A DNA stretch of 41,957 nt from an uncultured bacterium (GCA_905215155.1 CAJMPJ010000031.1:1-41957), one strand, 5' to 3'; counted from the first letter of the stretch, positions 6,852 to 14,526 are shown. The notes: a model not told the origin generated them from the letters alone. Numbers and translations: made by a program.

Positions 6852-9767
6852 CTAAAATGCAACCCGGTACTGCTCATGCTTGAACTGTAGTGCCCATTCC
6901 TTAAACTGCTCATATGTCATTTGTACCGCACCAGTTACTTCTTCCTTTGAAGTTTTTTTGCCGTTAATATAGACGGTAGGGCTAAATACCGGTGCAAAAG
7001 AGGAACTGTTTTCATTTAGTACCTGAGACCCGGAAGAAACCATAGAATCATAAATTTTTCCATAATTATTGTTCTCGTATGCCCCAATTAACTGTCCAGC
7101 TTGCTTCCAGAGTGAAACGGAACGCTTTGAGTTGTTAATTGGTATCGCCATCTCTGGTCCCTCCTCCGCAAACCAGGCCAGGGTTGGATCACTGATCAAA
7201 CCACCTTTAGCGAATCCTTCTGGTTTCCTTAAGCCATTATTTAGAAATATTTTTTTATTTGGCGGTGCGGGCGGTATGTTGGGCAGTAATCTAGGTGTAA
7301 ATAAAGGATTCAAAGTGAAATTAGGGCTAACAGTCGCATTAACGGGTATGTTGTGAAATTTATCATTTATTTCTGTTTCAGCGACATCACGCAGTCTTCC
7401 AATTGCATCTTTTATTACAGGTCCGTTATTGTCCAGATATGTTGCAATTTCATCAGGTATTTCTACACCATTTGATCTTGCCTTCTCAATTGATGCACGG
7501 TATTGGGGATTATCTGCCGCATTTATTGCCATCATTTGATAAATAGCACTCTTATCGCCTGCTGCTGCACCTATAAAAGAGGCGTCAGAAAATTGTTTTG
7601 CAATACTATCCGGGACTTCATCTCCTCTTTGTAAATAGCCATTTACCGTTGATTGAAGCTGTCTATAATCGGATTCTACATTTTTCCATAAAGCAGACAT
7701 GTTTTTACGTGTATTTTTATCCATCTTATTAAAGCCCATTTGATTCCAAAGAGTCGATGATTCAAAAGAAATGATATTGCCATGGCTAATATTATCCATA
7801 GCCTCATCCATTCCCTGCTTTACCCCTGGTATTGCTTTTAAAATTTCATCTTGATGTGCATCTGCGATTGTGTTGGTTGAAAAAGAAACACTTCTTGCCT
7901 GCTGTTCTAATTCCATATCCTGATATGCCTTTTGTAACTGTTGACTCTTTTTCTTATATTCTGCTACACTGATCTCTCCACGATTAAATTGTCTATTTAT
8001 CGAAGCTATATTCCAATCCATAGATTCCATTGCCAGATTGCTTTTTTCTTCCAGCACATTCCTCATTTGAGCCTGAAGATTTTGAAATGTTTCCGGATCT
8101 AGCTCTTTTCCAGAAAACTGCATACGAATTCTATTCAACTTTGCATCCGTTTTTGCATTGGCCAACTCATTGGTTATTGTCCGCATTTGATTAAGAATTT
8201 CTTCCACTTCTTTCATCTTCTCCGGATCAGCCACACCATCAACAATTGCTTCACTTAATTTTTCTCCGGCTTGCTTTCCAAGACCATTTAATTCTTCACT
8301 GATGGAATCGTATGTAGTGTTGAACCCACTTAACAGCTCTTCCCCAATCTCATTATCATTTCCAAATAGTGCATTAATACTAATTGTGGATGTATATCGG
8401 GCTTGCTCAACAATATCAATGGAATTTTTTATCATCTCTTCAACAGATGACTTGTATAATTCTATATCACTTTCATCTAGTTCAAGGCCAATACTTACCT
8501 TCCAGGTTAACATTTCTACATTATCACCAGCATTGTTAAAACTCTTGGATAATTCTTTGACCCTTTCTATTTCACTTGCTGCAAGAGTCAGACTCTTTAA
8601 ATTTCCGTTATCCAAAATCATCTTTGCCGTCTGATCTAACTCTTCCATGGATAATGTAATATCACCGAATCTCTGAGCCAAATCCTCTTTCCGAAGCTTT
8701 TCGTTATGCTGCTTTATAGCAACTCCAACTCCCACTATCGTTCCAATTCCCAATGCTGCCGCTGCCGCCGGCCATGACTTTACCAGTGACAGGAAACTTT
8801 TTACTAAAGTTATGCCTGAACTAATTCCTTTCAGAGTTCCAAACGCAGTGGCGATTCCCGCTATTCCGCCAATCATCACATCTGAGTGATTCATAAACCA
8901 TTCTCCAGTTTCAATTACCGGTCCAAACGATTCTTTAAATCCCTCTGCAAATTCCTGTACCTTTCTTCGTATGGTTGGTAGGTTTTCCTCCATTTTTTCT
9001 TCAAACCCAGTCAGCCACTCCGTTCCAACCTGGATAAGTTCTCTCAGTTCTCCTGAAATCCCTCCAAAAACACCTAGCTTTATCCCATCTAAAGTTCCCT
9101 GAAATAAAGAAATATCTCCTTGTAGATTATCCAGACGAATACCAGAAAGCCGTCCGGCAGCGCCGGCACTTTCATCCATTGCTTCTTTTAACTTCAAAAA
9201 CACCTGATCGGATCCATCAATAATGGCAAGCAATCCACTCATGCCTTCTTTTCCTGCAATTTCTGAAGCATACTCTTCCTTCTGCGCCGCCGACAGCCCC
9301 CTAAATCCTGTCCTCAATTCTTCAAGTACTTTGCTTAGAGGCTTTACTTTGCCTGCGCTGTCTTTTAGAGAGATGAAGAGTTTCTTCATATAGCGGTCTG
9401 TATTTTTTGAAGGATCTGTTAAATTAGTAAACATAGCTTTCATGGCCATTCCGGCCTCTTCCCCTTGAATTCCTGCATTTGCCATAAGTCCTGCTGCTAA
9501 TGCAACGTCTTTTACGCTATAACCAAATGCAGATGCGACCGGAGCAGCTCCCTGTAGAGCTTTCCCCATCATATCCAAACTGGAGTTGGAGTTCACTGAT
9601 GCCTGCGTAAGAATATCTATCATTTGTGCAGAATCACCAGCCTGTATTCCAAAGGAAGCCATTGTGTCAGTGACAATTCCGGAAACACTTCCTAAATCTT
9701 CTCCAAAAGCCGCTGCCAGATTCATTACTTCTGGCAGAGCCTTTAGCATATCCTCTGCTTTCCATCC
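6852..9767 (-). CDS. Tail tape measure protein, exon 2
   Basis: 971 codons from GGA at 9767 to the stop; the in-frame ATG at 9768-9770 belongs to the inferred intron's last bases and has no ribosome site. Joined to exon 1 the protein would be 1063 aa. Exon 2 begins GWKAEDMLKALPEVMNLAAA, the conserved core of phage minor tail / tape measure proteins. A hydrophobic segment follows (about 300-350 of this part, GIAGIATAFGTLKG to GIGTIVGVGVAI), then long helical regions. Near the end is AKGGLISDPTLAWFAEEGPE, a common tape measure C-terminal motif. At about 1.5 angstrom per residue the tail would be roughly 160 nm, an estimate from the known rule. Confidence 0.92.
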   Translation of the reverse strand, partial: GWKAEDMLKALPEVMNLAAAFGEDLGSVSGIVTDTMASFGIQAGDSAQMIDILTQASVNSNSSLDMMGKALQGAAPVASAFGYSVKDVALAAGLMANAGIQGEEAGMAMKAMFTNLTDPSKNTDRYMKKLFISLKDSAGKVKPLSKVLEELRTGFRGLSAAQKEEYASEIAGKEGMSGLLAIIDGSDQVFLKLKEAMDESAGAAGRLSGIRLDNLQGDISLFQGTLDGIKLGVFGGISGELRELIQVGTEWLTGFEEKMEENLPTIRRKVQEFAEGFKESFGPVIETGEWFMNHSDVMIGGIAGIATAFGTLKGISSGITLVKSFLSLVKSWPAAAAALGIGTIVGVGVAIKQHNEKLRKEDLAQRFGDITLSMEELDQTAKMILDNGNLKSLTLAASEIERVKELSKSFNNAGDNVEMLTWKVSIGLELDESDIELYKSSVEEMIKNSIDIVEQARYTSTISINALFGNDNEIGEELLSGFNTTYDSISEELNGLGKQAGEKLSEAIVDGVADPEKMKEVEEILNQMRTITNELANAKTDAKLNRIRMQFSGKELDPETFQNLQAQMRNVLEEKSNLAMESMDWNIASINRQFNRGEISVAEYKKKSQQLQKAYQDMELEQQARSVSFSTNTIADAHQDEILKAIPGVKQGMDEAMDNISHGNIISFESSTLWNQMGFNKMDKNTRKNMSALWKNVESDYRQLQSTVNGYLQRGDEVPDSIAKQFSDASFIGAAAGDKSAIYQMMAINAADNPQYRASIEKARSNGVEIPDEIATYLDNNGPVIKDAIGRLRDVAETEINDKFHNIPVNATVSPNFTLNPLFTPRLLPNIPPAPPNKKIFLNNGLRKPEGFAKGGLISDPTLAWFAEEGPEMAIPINNSKRSVSLWKQAGQLIGAYENNNYGKIYDSMVSSGSQVLNENSSSFAPVFSPTVYINGKKTSKEEVTGAVQMTYEQFKEWALQFKHEQYRVAF

Positions 9768-10081
9768 CATTTTGTTAACGTAAAGGCTTTTTATCCTTTA
9801 CTTCTTACAGTTTCCTGTAAGTTCAGCATATATCTTCACCCTCGTCCTACGTTAGGTTTGATAGCGGCATACTATCGCAGATTGTCCTTTATACAACCGT
9901 GCCGGAGACTCTTGGGAATATTTTTGCTTTCATAGCGCTCAATTCCTATGCGTTACAAAAACTGCCTGATCCGCAGTTCTCTCGGTATTGGCATGACAGC
10001 CTATATGATTCAGACTATTTTAGCTTTTACCGATTTTCCCCGATATGCACTGCACATTTCTATACAGCCGACCCAATGTTA
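9768..10081 (-). ncRNA. Putative self-splicing group I intron (314 nt, no endonuclease gene)
   Basis: Removing exactly these bases joins GCT to GGA and restores LALA|GWKAEDM. The 5' exon ends in U and the intron ends in G, as group I introns require. Pairings visible by eye on the minus strand: P1, exon UUGGCU (10087-10082) with GGUCGG (10073-10068), including the U.G at the splice site; P10, intron CAUU (10078-10075) with exon GAUG (9766-9763); P3, AGUGC (10051-10047) with GCGCU (9938-9934); P4, UCGGUA (10033-10028) with UACCGA (9987-9982); P5, AGUCU (10016-10012) with AGGCU (10002-9998); P6, AACUGC (9978-9973) with GCAGUU (9965-9960); P7, GCAUA (9951-9947) with UAUGC (9830-9826), preceded by the typical AAGAUA (9836-9831); P9, CUUACAG-GAAA-CUGUAAG (9821-9804). 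The order matches the group I pseudoknot. Splicing is not shown. Confidence 0.85.
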
Positions 10082-10357
10082 AGCCAAAGCCAAGCGTTCC
10101 ATTTCTTCACCAGCAGTTTCTGTAGAAAAACCCGTGGTTTTTCCCATTTTGATTGCCAACGAATAAAGTCGCTCCATTTCAGAGGAAGAAGATTTTGTAA
10201 CCGCCTTTATAGAACTCATCTGAGCTTCAAACTTTGTTCCCACCTTAACAGAATCTTTAAAAATTTCTGTAGTTTTATTAAAAGCTGCATTAAGATACGG
10301 ATCAACTTTATCTGTAATTGTCTTAGCCAGTTCAAGCTTTTCACTCTTTGCTGACAT
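10082..10357 (-). CDS. Tail tape measure protein, exon 1 (N-terminus)
   Basis: 92 codons from the ATG at 10357, preceded by GAGGTGAT and 7 nt after the stop of the frameshifted chaperone. The sequence begins MSAKSEKLELAKTITDKV and contains FEAQMSSIKAVT and MGKTTGFSTETAGEEMERLALA, the region that in tape measure proteins runs directly into the GWKAEDM segment found 314 nt downstream. In unspliced RNA a TAA follows at 10081-10079, so only a 92-aa fragment would be made. Confidence 0.88.
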
Positions 10358-10364
10358 GTCTTTA

Positions 10365-10879
10365 TCACCTCATCTTTCTTTCCCTGCTTTCTTCCCTTGC
10401 CGTCTCCGCAACATCCTTTACTAATCTGGCGGCCTGGCTTAATGGAAGGGAGAAGTAGAATTCGGGACCGGCTTTGGAATACCGGCCCGCAAAAATAAAT
10501 GCCTTGTTAACCTTTCGGATATCCTCGGCGCAGCCTATCCCTCTAGGAAGAAAAAACGGTATACCCTGTTTTTCAACTTAACGGAATCTCCCGCTTTTAA
10601 AGCATAAAACAGCTCCAGAGGAAAACCAGTAACTTTTGAGGCAATAAGCTGTGCAAATAAAAGGGTTGCCTCCTGCATAATAATACCGCTTCCTCCCATA
10701 TTGGCATAGAGATCATAGATTGCATTTAAATCTCGCCCGGTCAGTGTTTCCATATCGGATAAATCCAACTGATCCACTTTGATTCCCTGATACTCTACCG
10801 GAGTTTTTAACTTAAGTTTCAGCCACTCCCGGGCCTTGTCTGTCTGAATTGTCTCTTCTGATTTTTTTTCTTTTTCCAT
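10365..10879 (-). CDS. Frameshifted long form of the tail assembly chaperone (-1, about 171 aa)
   Basis: If ribosomes slip -1 at T TTT TTC (10556-10550), reading continues from 10550 through 61 more codons to the TGA at 10367-10365, just before the tape measure ATG. The extension begins LPRGIGCAEDIRKVNKAFIF and ends ESRERKMR. It looks like real protein, and fills a stretch otherwise without a gene between chaperone and tape measure. A short and a long chaperone form made by programmed frameshifting is a well-known feature of long-tailed phages (lambda G/GT, P2 E/E'). The long form binds the tape measure during tube assembly. Confidence 0.82.
10517..10556 (-). promoter_or_regulatory. Programmed -1 ribosomal frameshift site
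   Basis: The heptamer T TTT TTC (10556-10550) has the X XXY YYZ phase in the zero frame (cgT TTT TTC). Nine bases later a stem can form: GGATAGGC (10540-10533) with GCC (10529-10527) and TATCC (10521-10517), with a 5-nt bulge, and the zero-frame TAG lies inside it. Slippery site, spacer and stem match known stimulated -1 frameshift signals. Confidence 0.8.
10535..10879 (-). CDS. Tail assembly chaperone, short form
   Basis: 114 aa from the ATG at 10879 (MEKEKKSEETIQTDKARE), chosen over the earlier start because a GGAGAAAA site precedes it. Middle part LKTPVEYQGIKVDQLDLSDMETLTGRDL is typical of gpE/XkdN-like tail assembly chaperones. It ends VYRFFFLEG at a TAG just after the slippery site. Its position between tube and tape measure is the canonical one. 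It keeps the tape measure soluble and is absent from mature tails in known systems. Confidence 0.87.
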   Translation of the reverse strand: MEKEKKSEETIQTDKAREWLKLKLKTPVEYQGIKVDQLDLSDMETLTGRDLNAIYDLYANMGGSGIIMQEATLLFAQLIASKVTGFPLELFYALKAGDSVKLKNRVYRFFFLEG

Positions 10880-10890
10880 TATTTTTCTCC

Positions 10891-11406
10891 TTAACACATA
10901 TCTCTTACTTCACGAAGTACATCATTTCCATTGACGATATATACGCCATTTAATTTATCAATCTCAAGAACTGTTTTTCCGTCTAATACAACCTTATAGT
11001 AGCTGAGTCCGAGAGTTACACTTGAACCCATTTTCGCCCCTGATTTCATAGAACCCGGAGCAAATTTCTTAACCACTCCACGTACTGAGATGGATACCGG
11101 TTTATAACCAACGCTGCCGTCACCTCCATCCATTCCCTGAATAGCACCGTTTAGGGTAATGTCTGCTGTCTGAGTAGGATCCATTAGAGAAAATACATCA
11201 TTACATAATGACATAAATGGAATCTCCATTTCCATATCATCAACCAAACCGATTACAGGAACAGCCATGGTACCGCCGACTCCTGCTCCCTCCACACTAT
11301 CCGTTAAGTTTGTAATTTCAGGAAGTTTTACTTCTTCCGCAGTCCCGATTAATTCTTTTCCACCTTTGTATACTGTATATCTGTTGATTAACTGAAGTTT
11401 TAACAT
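10891..11406 (-). CDS. Major tail tube protein (P2 FII-like)
   Basis: 171 aa from the ATG at 11406 (MLKLQLINRYTVYKGGKELI), preceded by a purine-rich GGAGGAAT. The pattern (GTAEEVKLPEITNLTDSVEGAGVGGTMAVPVIG, then MEMEIPF, SVRGVVKKFAPGSMKSG) is that of the P2 FII-type tube family. It follows the sheath by one base, the standard sheath-tube pair of contractile tails, and forms the inner tube. Confidence 0.93.
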   Translation of the reverse strand: MLKLQLINRYTVYKGGKELIGTAEEVKLPEITNLTDSVEGAGVGGTMAVPVIGLVDDMEMEIPFMSLCNDVFSLMDPTQTADITLNGAIQGMDGGDGSVGYKPVSISVRGVVKKFAPGSMKSGAKMGSSVTLGLSYYKVVLDGKTVLEIDKLNGVYIVNGNDVLREVRDMC

Positions 11407-11407
11407 A

Positions 11408-12871
11408 TTATTCCTCCTCTGCTTCCATTGCACGTTCAAAAGTTGTTACATCAAATTCTTCTACTGCCTGAATATATTCTGCTGGCGTATATGGGGCAAA
11501 ATGAATTCTAATTTTCATATGACCCGCTAATATTTCAGATAATGTATTTTCTTCCTTGCGATACTCCGCATATAATCCTGCACACATCCCAGAAGCCATT
11601 AAACTGTTGCCCCATATATTAAAATTGTTAATAATATCATCTACCAGTCTCTTATTCATTCCTTCATCAAGCTTGGAACGATAAACAGTAATAAAATAAT
11701 TTGCTACAAAATCAAACATTCTTCTGCAGCCGATCCAACGATCTTTAGGGTCATCATTCTTTGGATAGCAGCCAGTATTATTTCCGAAAGCTTTCCAACC
11801 ATTATCATGAATTGCCGTTACAATACCACTTCCATTTAATTCTCCTGCCTGAACCTGATCCAAAAGAACTTCTGTTCCATCAGCCAGCACAGCTCCATCC
11901 ACATTTAGTAACTTATTTGATGGATACACATAAGGCACATCACCGTTTAGTACGGTATTGTAACTCATCATTGCACCATAAACGGCAGAATAACTAAATT
12001 GTCTCTTGTCTTTTGTTACTCTTGGCCAAAGTACGATCGAATGTTCCTCATCATAGCCCATTTCCTTTTTTACATTAAGGCAATCAAGGTATTTCTTGGC
12101 CTTACTGGAGTCCAGATCTAAAAGACACATGGTGCGGAAAATTCCGCTGATTCCTTCGCATTTTGACTGCAGAGCAGCACCAATATTAGGTTTCTCAGAC
12201 CAGCCTGGTGCTAGAAGAACGCCTGGAACAAGCCCATATTTAGGATAAATCTGTCTTAAAACTTCAAGACCTGTCTCTTCACCTGTCTCAACATTATAAA
12301 AACCAATGATATCCGCTTCAGCTACCATATCTGGTGCGATAACTTTAAAAGAAATTTTTAAATCCGTTGCATCGTAGCCAGTACCGGAACGAAGGAGTGT
12401 TAGGATTAAACTTCCGGATTCGTCAAAATCCATAATAAAATCTTTCTCATTTACTAGCTCTCTGATCTCTTCATTTACAACTGTGACTTTCACAGTATCC
12501 TTTAAAATACCAGCGGTTCTTAAAATAACTTGATGACCTGTTACCTGATAACTGGCTTCTTCAATGGCCTTATTATGTTTCTTTGCATCAAGCACATTGA
12601 TAAATATTACTGGAGATACCTGAAATAATTGAAAGCTTGCATACATGCTTTCGCAAAGCGTATAATTTTTCCAATCCTCACTGTATCCTAAAAATCTTGA
12701 TGCCTCATCAAAATTTGTTACTTTTACAGGCTTATTAACCATTTCATAAGGATTTTCAGCCAAATTTACCGGTGCTGTTCCTAATACTACCTGAACCCCA
12801 TAGCGGGTAGAAAGGGGATTAGGAAATGATGTTTTATTCTCAATTACTTCAATACCATGTTTATACGACAT
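11408..12871 (-). CDS. Contractile tail sheath protein
   Basis: 487 aa from the ATG at 12871 (MSYKHGIEVIENKTSFPNPL), preceded by AGGAGGAAT; longer in-frame starts overlap the previous gene without a site. N-terminal RYGVQVVLGTAPVNLAENPY and the C-terminal region DRWIGCRRMFDFVANYFI to FAPYTPAEYIQAVEEFDV are typical of Firmicute phage sheath proteins. This gene is what makes the particle contractile (myovirus / R-type) rather than flexible. Confidence 0.95.
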   Translation of the reverse strand: MSYKHGIEVIENKTSFPNPLSTRYGVQVVLGTAPVNLAENPYEMVNKPVKVTNFDEASRFLGYSEDWKNYTLCESMYASFQLFQVSPVIFINVLDAKKHNKAIEEASYQVTGHQVILRTAGILKDTVKVTVVNEEIRELVNEKDFIMDFDESGSLILTLLRSGTGYDATDLKISFKVIAPDMVAEADIIGFYNVETGEETGLEVLRQIYPKYGLVPGVLLAPGWSEKPNIGAALQSKCEGISGIFRTMCLLDLDSSKAKKYLDCLNVKKEMGYDEEHSIVLWPRVTKDKRQFSYSAVYGAMMSYNTVLNGDVPYVYPSNKLLNVDGAVLADGTEVLLDQVQAGELNGSGIVTAIHDNGWKAFGNNTGCYPKNDDPKDRWIGCRRMFDFVANYFITVYRSKLDEGMNKRLVDDIINNFNIWGNSLMASGMCAGLYAEYRKEENTLSEILAGHMKIRIHFAPYTPAEYIQAVEEFDVTTFERAMEAEEE

Positions 12872-12875
12872 ATTT

Positions 12876-13112
12876 TTAATTCCTCCTGATTTTTTCTGCT
12901 TTTTTATATAACACACTCATACTGTTTTCTGGATTACGGATAGATTTCTTTGCTTTCGCCAGAAACTCAACCGGTACGAGTAATTCCTTTAAAAAGGGAT
13001 AAATTTTTATTGCATCTTCAAGCTTTGGCGGATATCCATTTTGAAACACAGTCCCTTCATAAACGATATGTTCTAAAGAAGGTCCAATATATACCATTGA
13101 ACTACGCTTCAT
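12876..13112 (-). CDS. Small conserved tail-cluster protein
   Basis: 78 aa from the ATG at 13112 (MKRSSMVYIGPSLEHIVYEG), which overlaps the end of the upstream gene by 11 nt and is preceded by GGAGG. Small proteins starting in this way occur just before sheath genes in Firmicute phages, but no function is known to me. The overlap and spacing (4 nt to the sheath start) support a real coding gene. Confidence 0.75.
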   Translation of the reverse strand: MKRSSMVYIGPSLEHIVYEGTVFQNGYPPKLEDAIKIYPFLKELLVPVEFLAKAKKSIRNPENSMSVLYKKAEKIRRN

Positions 13113-13590
13113 AAATCTCCTCCCTTTCAATTTCCGGAAGATTCCAGAACATTTCAATTTCTCCCTTATAATATGGAAGCTCATATTCTTTCTCAAAAAT
13201 TGAATTCATTGATCGTTCACACCAGAAAGCCCCCAAGATTGGATCCTTTTGGAATCGATAGATAATCCGATCCAATACAACTGCAAGCGTATAAAAACCT
13301 TTACGCTCATTATCGGAATCACAGATTCTGACGTCAATATACAAATGGGCTTGATTTGCACCTTCTGCATCTTTCTTCCTATATTCCACCTTATCCAAAC
13401 GGACAAGGAAATAAGGAAATCGTTTATTACCTGTTCCTTTTAATCCTGTTACAGATGAATCTGACATCGTAACCATCTGTGGATACCCTTTAAGTGCTGT
13501 ACGTTCTCCGTTGGTGTCAGTTATGTACATATCACTTGTCAGACTTTCAATCTCCTGAATCAAAAGATACTGTAACTCATTAATTGTCAT
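13102..13590 (-). CDS. Probable tail terminator / tail completion protein
   Basis: 162 aa from the ATG at 13590 (MTINELQYLLIQEIESLTSD), preceded by an excellent AGGAGG; the earlier in-frame ATG at 13608 lies before that site. The size, position as first tail structural gene and small alpha/beta pattern (RFPYFLVRLDKVEYRKK, AHLYIDVRICDSDNERKGFYTL, LDRIIYRFQKDPILG) fit the tail terminator-like proteins of Firmicute contractile tails. This protein would cap the tube. In a capsid-less particle the cap is final. Confidence 0.65.
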   Translation of the reverse strand: MTINELQYLLIQEIESLTSDMYITDTNGERTALKGYPQMVTMSDSSVTGLKGTGNKRFPYFLVRLDKVEYRKKDAEGANQAHLYIDVRICDSDNERKGFYTLAVVLDRIIYRFQKDPILGAFWCERSMNSIFEKEYELPYYKGEIEMFWNLPEIEREEIYEA

Positions 13591-13643
13591 TTCAACCTCC
13601 TGAAGCATCTTTTCTTGTTCATTTTTTTAATCTGATTTTTCAT
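13587..13643 (-). CDS. Possible 18-codon leader ORF upstream of the tail operon
   Basis: ATG at 13643 after a run of GGAGGAGAGGAGG, encoding MKNQIKKMNKKRCFRRLK. Its stop overlaps the next gene's start (ATGA at 13590-13587). The peptide is very basic. The site and overlap suggest translational coupling to the first tail gene, but so short a frame can arise by chance. Confidence 0.35.
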   Translation of the reverse strand: MKNQIKKMNKKRCFRRLK

Positions 13644-13676
13644 CCTTCCAGCACCTCCTCTCCTCCCCATCATTCA

Positions 13677-13907
13677 TTATGTAGTCTTTTTGTCTACATC
13701 GTCAGCAAAAAAAATTTCGTCCCTTTCCTTTAAAGACGTAATCTTCAACAGCTGACACAAGTCTTTGATCTCCCCGGCCTTGAATTGGCTCTCATTCTTG
13801 ATCTTTCTGAGAAATCCATAGCTGGATAAGCCCAATTTTGCTGCTATCCATCCTTTTTTCAATCCGGATCGCTTGATCTCCTCATTCAGACGAACCGTAT
13901 TTGTCAT
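13677..13907 (-). CDS. Cro-like helix-turn-helix protein (first gene of the tail transcript)
   Basis: 76 aa from the ATG at 13907 (MTNTVRLNEEIKRSGLKKGW), preceded by GGGAGGGCAGGT. IAAKLGLSSYGFLRKIKNES is a helix-turn-helix of phage regulator type. It faces the repressor gene across a 136-nt control region, the layout of a lambda-like cI/cro switch. A 19-bp operator-like palindrome overlaps its last codons (13680-13698). Expected role: early regulator that represses the repressor gene or allows tail expression. Confidence 0.75.
   Translation of the reverse strand: MTNTVRLNEEIKRSGLKKGWIAAKLGLSSYGFLRKIKNESQFKAGEIKDLCQLLKITSLKERDEIFFADDVDKKTT
13680..13698. promoter_or_regulatory. Operator-like palindrome O3 near the tail operon
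   Basis: TGTAGTCTTTTTGTCTACA, differing from O2 at 2 of 19 positions. It lies at the end of the cro-like gene, about 90 nt before the first tail start. Its repeat in the control region suggests a shared regulator, and it may block passage or a weak promoter here. Confidence 0.6.
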
Positions 13908-13922
13908 ACCTGCCCTCCCTTT

Positions 13923-13941
13923 TGTAGTCATTTCGTCTACA
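13923..13941. promoter_or_regulatory. Operator-like palindrome O2 at the cro-like promoter
   Basis: TGTAGTCATTTCGTCTACA, with arms TGTAG/CTACA. It starts 7 bases after the -10 box of the minus-strand promoter, so a bound repressor would block initiation of the cro-like/tail transcript. Confidence 0.65.
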
Positions 13942-13947
13942 TTCATT

Positions 13948-13976
13948 ATCATACTCCTTTGTCCCACTTTTGTCAA
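13948..13976 (-). promoter_or_regulatory. Promoter of the cro-like gene / tail operon
   Basis: On the minus strand TTGACA (13976-13971), a 17-base spacer and TATGAT (13953-13948). The -35 box is consensus and the -10 box is one base off. It is the only strong promoter seen upstream of the tail genes. Confidence 0.75.
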
Positions 13977-13992
13977 CACACTTTTGGAAATT

Positions 13993-14011
13993 TGTTGAAT
14001 ATCTTTCTACA
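13993..14011. promoter_or_regulatory. Operator-like palindrome O1 at the repressor promoter
   Basis: TGTTGAATATCTTTCTACA has the same length and the same outer bases as O2 and O3, with a weaker left arm. It covers the -35 box and spacer of the repressor promoter, which fits autorepression. Confidence 0.5.
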
Positions 14012-14023
14012 CTATGGTATAAT
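13995..14023 (+). promoter_or_regulatory. Promoter of the repressor operon
   Basis: TTGAAT (13995-14000), a 17-base spacer and consensus TATAAT (14018-14023). GGAGG follows at 14032 and the repressor ATG at 14044, so the leader is short. Confidence 0.75.
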
Positions 14024-14043
14024 AATTCTATGGAGGTGATCCT

Positions 14044-14526
14044 ATGGAGATAGGACAGATCATAAAAAAAAGGCGGGAAGAACTTGGCATGTCCCAGGAA
14101 GAGCTGGCATTAAAGGCAGGCTACAAATCCCGTTCTTCCATTAATAAAATCGAAGTGGATGGCAGAGGACTTCCTCAGTCAAAGATAACAGCGATTGCAA
14201 ATGCATTGAAAACCACTCCCGCTTTTTTGATGGGCTGGGAGAATGACACGGCTTCTGCATATGATTATGTCAGCAGCTGTTTCGGTACAGATGCAGGGGA
14301 GATGCTTGAAAACTTCCAGCAAATGAATGAAAAAGGTCAGAAAGAGGCATTAAAACGTGTTAAAGAAATGGTCCATATTCCTGAGTATATGAAAGATCAG
14401 GGCAATGGAAAGGTTTTGAATACCCAGAATAAGTCCTATCTTACTCCGGTGGCGGCTCACGAGAGAACGGATATAGAAGTGACTGAGGATATGAAGCGGC
14501 ACGATGATGCATTTTTTGATGAATAA
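14044..14526 (+). CDS. XRE-family phage-type repressor
   Basis: 160 aa with GGAGGTGAT before the ATG. The N-terminus (IGQIIKKRREELGMSQEELA, then SRSSINKIEVDGRGLPQSKI) is a clear XRE helix-turn-helix at about residues 5-60, ending with TTPAFLMGW as in many clostridial prophage repressors. The C-terminal half is helical and polar, without a LexA-type peptidase. That fits control by the ImmA-like protein encoded next. It would hold the tail operon silent by binding the 19-bp palindromes. Confidence 0.88.
   Translation: MEIGQIIKKRREELGMSQEELALKAGYKSRSSINKIEVDGRGLPQSKITAIANALKTTPAFLMGWENDTASAYDYVSSCFGTDAGEMLENFQQMNEKGQKEALKRVKEMVHIPEYMKDQGNGKVLNTQNKSYLTPVAAHERTDIEVTEDMKRHDDAFFDE

Noticed and set aside
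9768..10081. Insertion as a MITE, IS fragment or group II intron
   Set aside because: No terminal inverted repeats or target duplication are seen. No GUGYG start or domain V is present, and the ends fit group I rules instead.
9899..10354. Plus-strand 151-codon frame across the intron and tape measure exon 1
   Set aside because: It has no ribosome site, lies antisense to the tail genes, and its composition is unlike protein (Cys, His and Phe rich).
6852..10357. Tape measure as a pseudogene broken by a frameshift or nonsense mutation
   Set aside because: 314 extra bases separate the halves, the junction is exact at codon level, and the bases fold as a group I intron. Simple decay would not leave that.
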